From the NCBI GenBank assembly GCA_963840785.1, contig CAWJAF010000013.1, forward strand, positions 1 to 64,000: a stretch of DNA of 64,000 nt, read 5' to 3'. Numbering within the stretch: the first letter of the stretch is position 1; every line of letters begins with the position of its first letter. Positions 11,105-21,414 of the stretch are shown in pieces. The translations under genes and the position numbers were made by a program. Below the pieces are notes generated by a model. That model searched no databases, was not told where the DNA came from, and was given only the letters and a program-made list of their open reading frames with translations. The stretch is from JALYOK01 sp963840785 (GTDB lineage: Bacteria; Pseudomonadota; Gammaproteobacteria; Burkholderiales; JALYOK01).

Positions 11105-11801
11105 TTAGAATTTTTCCAGCCAAGGCCGCACTTCAATTTCCCACGTCCATGCGCTGCGATGCTGGCGATGTAATTGCAAATAGGTTTCGGCAATCGCTTC
11201 GGGATCAAGCCAGCGATCCGTTGCTTTGTCCGCATCATCGGTCGCATAACTCGACGAAATACCGCCGTCGATCACGACATGCGCGACGTGAATTCCTTTT
11301 GGCGCTAACTCGCGCGCCATACTTTGCGCGAGGCCGCGCAGACTGAATTTCGTCATCGCGAATGGCGCGGATTCGGCATAGCCTTTCACGCTCGCGGTTG
11401 CGCCGGTGAAAATGATCGTGCCTTTGCCGAGCGGCAACATACGTTGCGCCGCTTGTTGGCCGACGAGAAACCCGCCATAGCCGCCGACGAGCCACGCGCG
11501 TTTTACCTTTTCGACATCGAGTTCGGCGATCGGTCCGCGTGCGCGCATGCCGGCGTTGAAAACCACCAATGTTGGCGTGCCGATTTCGTTGCTGACTTGC
11601 TCAAACAATTTCGCAACATCGCTTGGCTCACTGGCATCGCAGTAATACGCGCGCGCTTTTGTTTCATCGACGAGCGCCTGAAGCTTTTCCAGATTTGCGC
11701 GCCGCGAGCGCGACTTGCATGCCCTCCCGTGCGCATAGGCGGGCGATGGATGCGCTTAAGCCTTTGCCTACTCCGACGATTAATGCGACTTCATTGGTCA
11801 T
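11105..11801 (-). CDS. Short-chain dehydrogenase/reductase, one frame break
   Basis: About 231 residues from the ATG at 11801. The N-terminal Rossmann segment reads ALIVGVGKGLSASIAR, a variant of TGxxxGxG, followed by NAG-type sequence (VVFNAGMRARGP). The C-terminal part carries TIIFTGATASVKGY and FAMTKFSLRGLAQSMAREL, where the usual YxxxK tyrosine is replaced by phenylalanine (F-A-M-T-K). One extra A in an AAA run near 11712 breaks the frame. Substrate unknown. It is the last gene of a long minus-strand block of acyl-CoA and redox genes. Confidence 0.75.
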
Positions 11802-11820
11802 GAGTTGCCTTTACTCTAAC

Positions 11821-11849
11821 CTCTCTCCCCCGCTTTGCGAGGGAGAGAA
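11821..11849. repeat. CTCTCCC/GGGAGAG palindrome
   Basis: Short inverted repeat (CTCTCTCCC with GGGAGAG) in the gap between two SDR genes. It is a minimal member of the GGGAGAGGG-type family seen again at 14375, 49360 and 61883. It may act as a transcript hairpin. Confidence 0.6.
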
Positions 11850-11880
11850 TAAAGTCCGGCGACAACAGCACTCGATCTCA

Positions 11881-12630
11881 CTAAACCGACCGCCCACCAT
11901 CGACAGGAAACTCAACGCCGGTGATGAAGTCCGCATCGTCCGATGCCAAATACACGCAAGCTTTGGCAATGTCCGCCGGCGTCGCCAAGCGACCAAGGGG
12001 AATATTGGCGAGAAATTTTTTCTGATTTTCCGGGGTATTTTCTACGCCGGAAAATAACGTGAACATGCCGGTCGGCGACATCACCGGCGCAACGGCGTTG
12101 ACGCGAATATTGTCCGGGCCAAGCTCGGCGGCCATGGCTTTCGATAACACGTTCGCCGCGGCCTTCGAAGCGCTATACCACACCAAACCGGGGCGCGGGC
12201 GCATGCCGGACACCGAACCGATATTGATAATGCAGCCGCGTTTTTTCGCGCGCAAAATCGGCACCGTCGCCATTGTCATCAAGTAAATCGATTTGATGTT
12301 GACATCGAGCACGCGATCGAACGTTGCTTCATCGGTTTCCAACATCGGTTGATTCGGGTGGCTGTAACCGGCATTGTTGACGACGATATCCAGCGTACCA
12401 AAATTTTTCATCGTCGCAGCGACGAGTGCGTCAATGTCGGCGCGTTTGGTAACATCGCATTTGATCGCAAAAGCATTCGCACCGAGCTCGGCGGCAACTT
12501 TTTTCGCGCCCTCTTCGTTCATATCCGCCACAGCAACTTTCGCGCCTTCGGCCACATAGCGGCGCGCAATTTCCGCGCCGAATCCGCTCGCCGCACCGGT
12601 CACGATGGCGACTTGATCTTTTAATCGCAT
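11881..12630 (-). CDS. Short-chain dehydrogenase/reductase (FabG-like)
   Basis: Intact frame of 249 residues from the ATG at 12630, chosen because GAGGAA lies eight bases upstream; an upstream ATG in frame has no such site. Cofactor motif TGAASGFG, then NNAG, a serine in NIGSVSG and the catalytic YSASK tetrad motif are all present. The end GVEFPVDGGRSV is typical of classical FabG-like enzymes. It probably oxidises or reduces a hydroxy- or keto-compound with NAD(P). The substrate cannot be told from sequence; surrounding acyl-CoA genes suggest lipid or alcohol metabolism. Confidence 0.85.
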   Translation of the reverse strand: MRLKDQVAIVTGAASGFGAEIARRYVAEGAKVAVADMNEEGAKKVAAELGANAFAIKCDVTKRADIDALVAATMKNFGTLDIVVNNAGYSHPNQPMLETDEATFDRVLDVNIKSIYLMTMATVPILRAKKRGCIINIGSVSGMRPRPGLVWYSASKAAANVLSKAMAAELGPDNIRVNAVAPVMSPTGMFTLFSGVENTPENQKKFLANIPLGRLATPADIAKACVYLASDDADFITGVEFPVDGGRSV

Positions 12631-12706
12631 TATTGATTCCTCAAAGTAAAACATTGGTGACAATGCGATATTATAAATCGAGCATCGCCACGATCCTTAT
12701 TCTGCT

Positions 12707-12775
12707 TGCTTCCTGGCAACGCATGCCTGGAAGGGCCGCATCTGGACATTGCCTCTGAGGCCAATGCCTTAGCGG
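12707..12775. repeat. Mosaic dispersed repeat, copy D
   Basis: Contains TTCCTGGCAACGCATGCCTGGAA and a downstream GAGGCCAATGCC segment. The same modules recur at 19869, 40952, 44375, 47640, 52656 and 61752. It overlaps the 3' end of the AhpD-like gene. Confidence 0.55.
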
Positions 12776-13335
12776 CCCATGGAATAGAATTCCGCGTTCG
12801 GCATCATGCCGGTCATGTTCGCCATGCGATTCGATAGCGCAAAAAAAGCGGCGATGGCGCCGATGTCCCACGCGTCTTCGTCATTAAATCCATGATTTTA
12901 AGCGCGGCGAAATCTTCGTCGGAAATTGTGTGCGATTCTGTTGCGACTTTCATTGCGAAATCCAACATCGCGCGTTGGCGTGGCGGCAAATTCGCTTTTC
13001 GATAATTCACGGCAATTTGATCGGCGATCAACGGCTGCTTCGCATAAATGCGCAGCATCGCGCTATGAGACACCACGCAGTAAACACAATTATTCGCGCC
13101 GCTGGTGGCGACGACGATCATTTCTTTTTCCGCTTTCGATAACGCGTTTTCTTTCAGCATCAACGCATCGTAGTAAGCGAAGAACGCGCGAAATTCCGCC
13201 GGGCGTCGCGCGAGCGCAGCGAACACATTCGGGAATAAATCCGGCTTTTTCTTGTACCTTCAAAATTTGCTCGCGAATGTCTTCGGGCACATCTTTTAGT
13301 TCGGCGAGCGGGTAGCGGCTTGTTGTTTGGGACAT
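12769..13335 (-). CDS. AhpD-like / carboxymuconolactone decarboxylase-family peroxidase-related protein
   Basis: About 188 residues when two frame breaks (near 13235 and 12890) are joined; it starts with MSQTTSRYPLAEL after AAGGA and ends NAEFYSMGR. The helical core contains the redox motif CVYC followed by VVSHSAML, the Cys-x-x-Cys plus His signature of AhpD-like alkylhydroperoxidases. PPRQRAMLDFAMKV and AIAAFFALSNRMANMT complete the peroxidase-related subfamily pattern. Family members reduce peroxides using a thiol relay, though many are untested. Cytoplasmic; neighbours are an SDR and a hydrolase. Confidence 0.8.
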
Positions 13336-13403
13336 GTTTAATTCCTTCGAAGAATCAATTATTTCGAGTGTAGATTACCGGCACGCATCACTTAAGAACT
13401 TAC

Positions 13404-13428
13404 CCTCCTCCCCTTGAAGGGGAGGAGG
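13404..13428. repeat. Perfect 12-bp inverted repeat
   Basis: CCTCCTCCCCTT and AAGGGGAGGAGG flank a single G. The hairpin lies between the hydrolase and the AhpD-like gene. It belongs to the GGGAG-type palindromes scattered over the window (compare 23338). Confidence 0.7.
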
Positions 13429-13468
13429 CAAATTTCTCTGCGGGTTCGAATACGAACAATTGCGATTA

Positions 13469-14318
13469 TTAATCCGATAATAAAAAATCCCTAACCGCAG
13501 AAACCTGCGCATCATCCATCAACGCCGGCGCATGGCCGGTATTCGCAATTTCAATCGACGAAACATTGCCTCGCCCGACGTTTTCATTTGCTCAACCGTT
13601 TCGCGCAGCAGTAAATCCGAATCCGCGCCACGAATCACCATGACCGGACAAGTGACGCTTTGCCAGAACGGCCACAAACTCACATCCTGCATCACGCTGC
13701 CTTTGAAGACATCCGCAATCGCCGGATCGTAATGCAATACAAATTTTCCGTTGGGCGCTTGCTTCGCGCTGTGCTGCGCCATGTGTTGCCATTGGGCGTC
13801 GGTAAGTTTGCCGAACGGCGCCATGACGACACGCAGATATTGCTCGACATCGTACAGACTTTCCATTGTCGGCGCGCGACCGACATATTGCGCCAGGCGC
13901 TCCAGCGAGGCTTTTGGAATAAATGGCCCAACATCGTTCATCACCAAGCGGCGAATCGGCGTATTCGGCTGTCCCGCGAGCATCATGCCGATTAAGCCAC
14001 CCATGGAGGTGCCGACCCAATGCACGGTTTCCACGTTGAGCCGCGCGATCAACGCGTTCATATCGGCGAGATATTGCGGGATAGCTATAGTCCGCAGGAT
14101 GGCTCAGCCATTGACTCTCACCGCGACCGACGATATCGGGGCAAATGACGCGGTAGCGATCTTGCATCGCTGCGGCAAGCACATCAAAATCGCGGCCGTT
14201 GCGTGTTAGGCCGTGAACGCAGATGAGGACATTTGGATTGTTGATGTCGCCCCATTCGGTGTACGCGATTCGATGAAAGCCATGGGGGCCGAGGCCTAGG
14301 AACGACGATTTGCTGCAT
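13469..14318 (-). CDS. Alpha/beta-fold hydrolase, frame breaks
   Basis: About 280 residues from the ATG at 14318 to a TAA at 13469. Early strand and oxyanion region VLICVHGLTRNGRDFD, then GRGESQW, the nucleophile elbow GTSMGG, the acid region VMVIRGADSDLL and the probable catalytic His in NTGHAP near the end. Frame breaks near 14295, 14075 and 13555. The pattern fits serine hydrolases of the proline iminopeptidase or lactonase type. The natural substrate is not evident. Confidence 0.8.
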
Positions 14319-14374
14319 TTTGGTTTAGTTAAGGTTTTTCGTTCTGGGAAAAGACGCTCGACTTTTTCGACCGG

Positions 14375-14446
14375 CCCTCACCCTAACCCTCCCGCATAGC
14401 GGGAGAGGGAGCAATAACCCCCTCGCCCCGCTTCGGGGAGAGGGGA
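14375..14446. repeat. GGGAGAGGG-type dispersed repeat
   Basis: Starts CCCTCACCCTAACCCTCCCGC, with a GCGGGAGAGGG partner and a second hairpin around CGCCCCGCTTCGGGG. Full-size sisters lie at 49360 and 61883. Such elements are common intergenic palindromes in proteobacteria. Confidence 0.8.
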
Positions 14447-14468
14447 AAGCCTGGCGATCGCATAGACG

Positions 14469-16101
14469 TCACTCAATATTCCTCGCCCGCTCGCGCAACT
14501 GAAATTTCTGAATTTTCCCCGTCGAAGTTTTCGGCACGAACCGAACACAATGGTTTTGGGACACTTAAATCCCGCCAGCCGTTCGCGGCAAAACGCGATA
14601 ATTTCTTCTGCGTGTCGCGCTTGCGCCTTCGCGCAACTCAACAAACGCGCAAGGGGTCTCGCCCCACTTTTCGTCGGGCTTGGCGACGACGGCCGCGCCG
14701 ATCACCGCAGGATGTCGATACAACACATCTTCCACATCGAGCGACGAAATATTTTCACCGCCGGAAATGATAATGTCCTTGGAGCGATCTTTAATTTTCG
14801 AATAGCCGTCCGGATAGGTCACAGCCAGATCGCCGGAATGAAACCAGCCGCCTTTGAATGCGTCATGCGTGGCTTTCGGATTTTTCAAGATAACCCTTCA
14901 TTGTGATATTGCCGCGAAACATAATCTCGCCCATGGTCTCGCCGTCCCACGGCACCGGCGTCATGGTTTCCGGATCCATCACCACCATATCTTCTTGCAA
15001 CAAATAAGCAACACCTTGGCGCGAATTTTTCTCGGCGCGTTGCTCTAACGGCAGATCTTTCCATTCTCGATGGGGTGAGCACACGGACGCAGGCCCGTAA
15101 ATTTCCGTGAGGCCGTAGGTGTGCACCAAACTGAATCCAAGGCTTTCCATGCCTTCGATCATCGCTGCCGGCGGCGACGCGCCGGCAACCATCGCGGAAA
15201 CCGGATGATTGATACCGCGCTTCATTTCTTCGGCGCGTTAATTAGCGTCGAATGAACAATCGGCGCGCCGCAATAGTGGCTTACTTTTTCCGTGCGCATC
15301 AAATCGAAAATAGTTTTCGCTTCAACTTTTCGTAAACAGACATTCGTTCCGGCTTGAGCGGCGATCGTCCACGGAAAACACCAACCGTTGCAATGAAACA
15401 TCGGCAACGTCCACAGATAAACCGGGTGACGTTGCATATCCCAGGTCAGCACATTGCCGACGGCATTCATGTAAGCGCCGCGATGGTGACACACAACGCC
15501 TTTCGGATTGCCCGTCGTGCCCGAGGTGTAGTTAAGCGAGATCGCGTTCCATTCGTCGCTTGGATAAGCGAAACTTAAAATCGGCATCGCCCTCAGCCAG
15601 AAATTCGTCGTAGTTCTGCTTGCCCAGGCGCTTTCCTTGCTCCCGAGAACATCGGATCGATCACATCGATCACTACAGGCTTTTTCTTCAGCAGCGACAA
15701 CGCTTTTTCAATCGTCGCTGAAAATTCCGAATCGCAAAACAGTATTTTCGCTTCGCCGTGCTCGAGCATGAACGCAATGGCCTCGGCATCAAGACGCGTA
15801 TTCAAGCGCATTGAGCACCGCGCCGAACATCGCCGGGCCGAAATGCATATCGACCATCGCCGGAATATTCGGCAACATTGCCGCGACCGTATCGCCTTCA
15901 ACGAATGCCGCGCTTTTTTAGCGCCGACGCAAGTTTGCGGCAACGAGCATATTCTTGCTTCCAGGTGTAGCGCTCGCTGCCGTGCACAACGGCGGTTCGA
16001 TTGGGATAGACATAGGCCGCCTTGTCCAAAAAAGAAAGTGGTGTGAGCGGGATGAAATTCGCACTATTTTTATCGAGATTCGTATTGTAAGAATGACTCA
16101 T
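14469..16101 (-). CDS. Acyl-CoA ligase (AMP-binding), several frame breaks
   Basis: About 544 residues, beginning MSHSYNTNLDKN in an ATGA overlap with the upstream ligase gene and ending VPKTSTGKIQKFQLRERARNIE. The ATP-binding loop is YTSGTTGNPKG, followed by the acyl-binding segment PMFHCNGWCFPW and HTYGLTEIYG. Next come GGWFHSGDLAV and the hinge region DRSKDIIISGGENIS; the C-terminal KTSTGK holds the catalytic lysine. These features place it among fatty-acyl or methylmercaptopropionate-type CoA ligases. At least five frame breaks (near 15900, 15640, 15230, 14890, 14620 and 14530). It acts with the paired ligase upstream on unknown carboxylic acids. Confidence 0.82.
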
Positions 16102-17808
16102 GTTTGGTTTTCCGCTTTAATGCGTTTGTCTACTTTGAATTGCACTCCGCGGTGTGCAATGAATAGCTCCTTTAACTTGAGGCGCTGATATTTCCCGGTT
16201 GTCGTGACCGGGACATCGGTGCCAAAAACCACTGCCTTTGGCGATTTGGAAAAAGGCATGACCTTGCGACACTCGATGAGCACATCGGTTTCCGACAGCG
16301 CCACGCCCTCCTCTTTCACGATGTACGCGCCGACTTCTTCGCCATACCATTCGTTATCGAACGCAATCGCCAGGCCGACTTTGACGCCGGGTATCGATTG
16401 CAACACTTCTTCGATTTCGAAAGGACTATATTTCACGCCACCGCGATTGATCAGCTCTTTGATCCGCCCGGTAATGAAATAAAACTTTCGACCCGTCGCG
16501 TCCGGTTGAAAAAATCCCTCGTCGCCGCTACGAAACCAACCATGTGCAAACGCTTCCTGGTTAGCATCGTCGCGATTGAAATAACCCAGCATAATATTCG
16601 GCCCGCGCAGCACGATTTCGCCACGCTCACCAGCAGGCAATGCGTTTCCTTCCGGATCGTGAATATCCATTTCGTTAACGTCAAGCGGCGTGCCAAAAGA
16701 TGGGTAACCATATTGCGTCAACCAACGCATATGCTCTTGCGCCTCAAGATCCAATGGCATGACGCACGCGAATGCGGTCGTTTCCGATAAACCATAACCG
16801 TGAACGATTTTTTTCTTGAATTGTTCAGTGAAACGTTTCACCAATGAGACCGACATCGTTCCGGCACCGAACACAAAATGGCTGAAACACGAGAGATCGA
16901 GGGTCGAGAGGTCTTCGTTGGCTTCGCACAAAAACTGAAATATTGTCGGCACAGCCGAGACGACGGTTACGCGACTTTCCGCAATGCGATGCCAGAAAAC
17001 GCTGGCTTTGAATGCCCGATTCAATACGACCGAAGCGCCAACAAAGAGCGGCGTAATGATTGTCACGCACAAGCCATTGACATGATGGACCGGTAGCACA
17101 CACATGAAACGCACATCGGCGGTTAAGTCTTTGCCAATCGGCACCGCTTTTGCAATCGCAAAGTAAATTGTATTGCGACAGCATCACACCCTTCGGTGCG
17201 CCAGTCGTGCCGCTGGTATAAACCAACAACGCTTGCTCTTCCAGCATGGCCGCTGTGGGGAGCGTGAATTTGTCCTCGCACGCATCCAAGCGGCGCTGAT
17301 AGTCCGCATCCATAACAATCACGTTTTCTAAGCACGCGGATTGGGCCTTTAACTTTATGCCGCGTGCCGCATATTCCGGCGCCGCTAACATGACCTTGCA
17401 GCCGGCGTTCTGCAAGATGAACGCGATGCGGCTGTCGTCTTCGGCGGCATTTTGTGGCGTAGCGACTGCGCCAAGCTTCCAGCACGCAAAACAGGCAATC
17501 ACTGCATCAGGGTGGTTGTAAGCAAGGGTCGCCACTTTGTCGCCGCGTCCCACACCGTACGCCTCGCGCAATAAATTCGCGAGTTGATTCACGCGACGAT
17601 CAAGTTGCTTGAAAGTCCACTGCGCTTGTTCACCGTTGTCGTCGTTGTGATAAAACAAAAACGTTTTGTCGGCGAATGCTGCCGCTTGACGCTCTAGCAG
17701 CTCGCCAATCGACCGTTCGGCAACGAGGTATTGATCGGGTGGAATACCGCGTACCGTTCGCGCGTGGCGAATTTTTTCTGGTAGCTGGCTAACGCTCGAG
17801 TAGTTCAT
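16098..17808 (-). CDS. Acyl-CoA ligase (AMP-binding), one frame break
   Basis: About 570 residues. N-terminal part to YTSGTTGAPKGVMLSQ (ATP loop), then a break near 17170, then LPVHHVNGLCVT, VHGYGLSETTAF, GWFRSGDEGFF, the hinge region GRIKELINRGGVKYSPFEIE and the C-terminal TTTGKYQRLK with the catalytic lysine. It begins in an ATGA overlap with the 5-FTHF cyclo-ligase gene and ends in an ATGA overlap with the next ligase. Substrate not evident; a carboxylic acid is activated as acyl-AMP and passed to CoA. Confidence 0.83.
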
Positions 17809-18410
17809 GCTTCTTGATTCAGGAATTCGTGACGCACGTATTTTTGCTCTTCGGTGACGATGACATTTAGCGGGATATCGTGTTCTTCAATCGGTACCTG
17901 CTCGACGATTTGCGTCGAAAACGCTGGGGCAACCAAACTCGAAAAAGGGCCCAACTCCTCCAGCAAGCGATCGTAAAACCCACCGCCATAGCCGAGCCGA
18001 TTGCATTGGGCATCGAACGCCACGCCTGGCACCAAGACGAATTCGATATCTTCCGCCACTATTTTCTCACAGCGCTCGGGGTTGGGCTCGAGGATTCCCC
18101 AGACGCCGGGCGTTAAATCCGTGTCGATATTTTTCACTCGGAATAAATCGAGTTTTTTCTCCGCTCGATTCACTTTGGGAAGAATTAATATTTTTCCTTG
18201 TGCGAGCGTCGCACGCACGAACTCCATCGTGCTGAACTCCGCCGCGATACTCATGTAAGCCATCACCGTCTGCGCGTCGTTGAATCCGCCCATGGCCAAC
18301 ACTCGTTTGCTGATGACACGATTCGCCGTTTGGCGCGCAGGCAAACTCATCGCCGATCGGCGTTCGATCACCGCATTGCGCAACTCGATTTTCGCAGCTT
18401 GCGTGGTCAT
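17805..18410 (-). CDS. 5-formyltetrahydrofolate cyclo-ligase
   Basis: Intact frame of 201 residues from the ATG at 18410. That ATG overlaps the pabB stop (ATGA), which decides the start against a longer frame reading into pabB. ATP- and folate-binding landmarks are present: AKIELRNAVIERR at the N terminus and LVPGVAFDAQCNRLGYGGGFYDR, the family signature. The enzyme converts 5-formyl-THF to 5,10-methenyl-THF using ATP in the cytoplasm. Pairing with pabB makes a small folate unit embedded in the acyl-CoA operon. Also known as ygfA or fau. Confidence 0.9.
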   Translation of the reverse strand: MTTQAAKIELRNAVIERRSAMSLPARQTANRVISKRVLAMGGFNDAQTVMAYMSIAAEFSTMEFVRATLAQGKILILPKVNRAEKKLDLFRVKNIDTDLTPGVWGILEPNPERCEKIVAEDIEFVLVPGVAFDAQCNRLGYGGGFYDRLLEELGPFSSLVAPAFSTQIVEQVPIEEHDIPLNVIVTEEQKYVRHEFLNQEA

Positions 18411-19814
18411 ACGCGCATGCCCGATCTTAGCTGGGGTTCTTGGCTCAACATTTGCAACATTGCTTTCGCTTTGTCGAGTGTCTCTTGAAATTCTTCCTCC
18501 ATGACCGAATCGGCCACAATGCCGCCGCCGACCCAAAAGCGAATTTTCGCGTCGGCATAAATCAACGTGCGAATCGCGATGTTGATATCCATCGCGCCGT
18601 CACTGCCGATGTAACCGATCGATCCGCAATACACGCCGCGCCGATGCGGTTCCAGTTCCTCGATAATTTCCATCGCGCGCAGCTTCGGCGCGCCGGTGAT
18701 CGAACCGCCGGGGAAACACGCTTTCAGCAAATCGATGCAGTCGCAATCGCCCCGCAGCGTGCCCGTTACGGTGCTGACCAAATGATGTACCGTCGCAAAC
18801 GATTCGATGTCGAATAATGTCGGCACACGCACCGAGCCAGTCTCGCATACTTTACCGAGATCGTTGCGCAGCAAATCTACAATCATTACGTTTTCCGCTT
18901 GATCTTTGGTCGCGTTGCGTAAATTGATTTTTTCATTTTCATCGAGAATCGCATCGGTGTTTCGCGGCCGCGTGCCCTTAATCGGCTTGGTCGATACTTG
19001 CTTGGCGCGCACTTGCAAAAAACCTTCGGGCGATGAACTTAAAATTTGCACAAACGGCAATTGCAAATAGGCCGCCATCGGCGCTGGATTCACCTTACGC
19101 AATTCACGATAAGCCGTCCAAGGATCGCCACCCGCGCGGGCGCTGAAACGTCGCGTGAGATTCACTTGATAACAATCGCCATCGGTGATGTAGCGTTTTA
19201 GTTTTTCGAAGCGTTCGCCGTATTGCGCGAGATCCAAATCGGGCTCGACATCTGACAGCACGTGGAACGGAATCGTCCAGCGCGAACCGGCATCGCCCAT
19301 GAAATCCCACACTAATTGCTCCCAACGCTTGGTCGTCATGTGGTCACCGCCATGGCTCACTAGCGTCGTTTTTTTCAATTGATGATCGACAACAATCGCC
19401 CAATCGTATATCCCAATCGCCATGTCGGGAATATTTGCGTCGTCTTCTGCAATGCTCGGCAATCGTTCCAAGCGCCGCGCAAGATCGTAACCGAAATAGC
19501 CAACCGCGCCACCGGCAAATGGAATATCGGCAATCGCTGGAACGTGAGCGCTTAACCAAGGGCGCAACAAATCAAAGGGATTGTCGTCCAGAATGCGTAA
19601 CTTCGTCGCCACGAGAAATTTCCGTCGTTACCGACCGCGCGTAACGAATGTCGCAATCGGATCGGCAACGAGAATATCAAAGCGACCTTGCTCCGTTCGC
19701 GGCGCGCCACTATCCAACCAAATCGGCCAATCGTGGTCGCGAATCGTCTCGAACAAGCGGCTGCTGTCTTCGTGATACTTGAAGTTCGTGGAGGAGTGGC
19801 GTTGGCATGGCCAT
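18407..19814 (-). CDS. pabB: Aminodeoxychorismate synthase component I
   Basis: About 460 residues. The chorismate-binding domain contains GDCYQVNLTRRF, SSSPEGFL, KPIKGTRPR, DLLRNDLGKVC and the signature PGGSITGAPKLRAMEII. The PIKGT lysine is the residue that distinguishes PabB from anthranilate synthase. The N-terminal 60 residues (WPIWLDSGAPRTEQGRFDIL) are in another frame, with breaks near 19780 and 19640. The start is one of two ATGs at 19814 or 19808. It aminates chorismate with PabA to give 4-amino-4-deoxychorismate for folate. The stop overlaps the start of the cyclo-ligase gene. Confidence 0.88.
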
Positions 19815-19868
19815 ATTGTCGAGGGATGTGGCGAAAATGACAAGGTTCGCGGATCTTTAATGACAGCA

Positions 19869-19950
19869 AGCCAGGAGCCGCATGGATACTGGCTCACTAG
19901 GCCATGCCTTGCCACAAGGCAAGCAGGAAGCGGGCGCTGGCAATGCTTAA
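19869..19950. repeat. Mosaic dispersed repeat, copy A
   Basis: Begins AGCCAGGAGCCGCATGGATACTGGCTC and ends GCGGGCGCTGGCAATGCT. The second module is repeated near-identically at 41019-41032, the first in inverted form in the same copy. It fills most of the thioesterase-pabB gap. Confidence 0.6.
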
Positions 19951-19999
19951 ACAAAAATGTAGGGGGGATCAAGCGTAGCGGATCCACCGAACAATTGAC

Positions 20000-20426
20000 T
20001 CAGGAGCCGAGAATTTTATCCAACGCCCCACGAATCCGCTTCCGGAATCGCCACCGCCTTCTGCGCCACCCGATCAACAAACACATGCACAAAATGCCCG
20101 AACGCAGCGGGCTCATCGTCGTCTTGCTTAAATATTCCGATTTCAAAGCGCACCGAGCTATTGCCGATTTTCGCGACGCGTAATCCGACGTCGACGGATT
20201 CGGGAAATGCCAATGATTTTTTGTACTGACACATGGTTTCAACGACCAAGCCGACTATCGCGCCATCGCGATAGTCAAGCCCGCCATGGCGCATGAGGTA
20301 ATCGTTCACCACGGTATCGAAGTAGGAATAGTAAACGACGTTATTCACATGGCCGTAAACATCGTTATCCATCCATCGCGTCGGGATGGTTAGGAAATGT
20401 TTGTAGCTCGCGCGCGTTTCGCTCAT
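20000..20426 (-). CDS. Acyl-CoA thioesterase, 4HBT/YbgC-like hotdog
   Basis: About 141 residues. TRWMDNDVYGHVNNVVYYSYFDT is the hotdog active-site region with the catalytic Asp in the DNDVYGH segment. The start ATG overlaps the stop of the DECR-like gene (ATGA). A frame break near 20030 replaces the expected end; the other frame gives RIRGALDKILGS, which matches the usual C terminus of the family. It probably hydrolyses short or medium acyl-CoAs, consistent with its acyl-CoA neighbours. Confidence 0.85.
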
Positions 20427-21296
20427 GTCGTGCGATTGGCTTTATCTTGATCGTTGGTGGCTTTTATTTTGTCGCGAATATCTTGCCAATCTTGATCGGA
20501 CAAATTGGCCAGATGCGTGAACGATGCGCCATTGGCGAGATAGCCCGCGCCGTCGAGCGCGATGGTTTGACCGGTGAGCCAGTCGCAACCATCGGCCATC
20601 AAAAACGTCGCGAGGTTTTGGATTTCGGAAAGTTCACCGGTGCGCCCCATCGGGTTGCCGTCGGCTCGGGATAACGCATCTTTGCCGGGACTCAAGCGAT
20701 CCCACGCACCCTTGGTATAGATCGGCCCGGGTGCGATAGCGTTGAGGCGAATGCCGTAGCGGCCCCACTCCACCGCGAGGGATTTTGTCATCGCATCCAA
20801 TCCGGTTTTCGCCATGGCCGACGGCACCACAAACGGCGAGCCGGTCCACACCCAGGTCACGAGAATGGAAATCACCGAGCCTTTGACTTTGTCTTGAATC
20901 CAGCGCTTGCCGATGCCTTGCGTGACGTAAAACGTGCCGTGCAACACGATGTTGGTGATGGCATCGAAGCCACGCGGCGATAAATCTTCGGTGCGGCTGA
21001 TGAAGTTTCCGGCGGCATTATTCACCAAGTCCGGTGAGTGGGCCATCCTCCCAAATTTTTTCGATCATCTCCTCGACTGCCGAGGCATTGCGAATATCGA
21101 TATCGAATGTTTTAACGGAACCGCCGTGCGCTGCCATCAGTTCTTTCGCGGTTTCGTCGAGAACGTTTTTTCGGCGGCCGCAAATGTAAATATCCGCGCC
21201 GAGCTCGAGATATTTTTCCGCCATCGCGCGGCCCAGGCCCGTGCCGCCGCCGGTGATTAGGATGCGTTTGCCGGTTAGGAGTTTTTCTTTGAACAT
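20423..21296 (-). CDS. 2,4-dienoyl-CoA reductase-like SDR, one frame break
   Basis: About 290 residues from the ATG at 21296, preceded by GAAGG. ITGGGTGLGRAMAE binds NADP, NNAAGNF follows, and WTGSPFVVPSAMAKTG with AVEWGRYGIRLNAIAPGPI is the pattern of DECR/PECR enzymes. These lack the classical YxxxK tyrosine, and here too the position is Ser. One frame break near 21040. The family reduces 2,4-dienoyl-CoA intermediates of unsaturated fatty-acid beta-oxidation. The thioesterase downstream is translationally coupled. Confidence 0.85.
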
Positions 21297-21326
21297 GAAT
21301 GTGGCCTTCAAATTTTATAACTATCC

Positions 21327-21388
21327 GTAGGGCGGGTCCCACCCGTCATTTCTACGATTTTCTGTTCGGCGGGTGGAACCCGCCCTAC
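21327..21388. repeat. GTAGGGCGGG palindrome
   Basis: GTAGGGCGGGTCCCACCCG on the left and CGGGTGGAACCCGCCCTAC on the right form a long inverted repeat between prpE and the DECR-like gene. Related half-elements occur at 38202 and 45136. Confidence 0.75.
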
Positions 21389-21414
21389 ATGCGATTCGGC
21401 GAGTGCGCGTAGGG

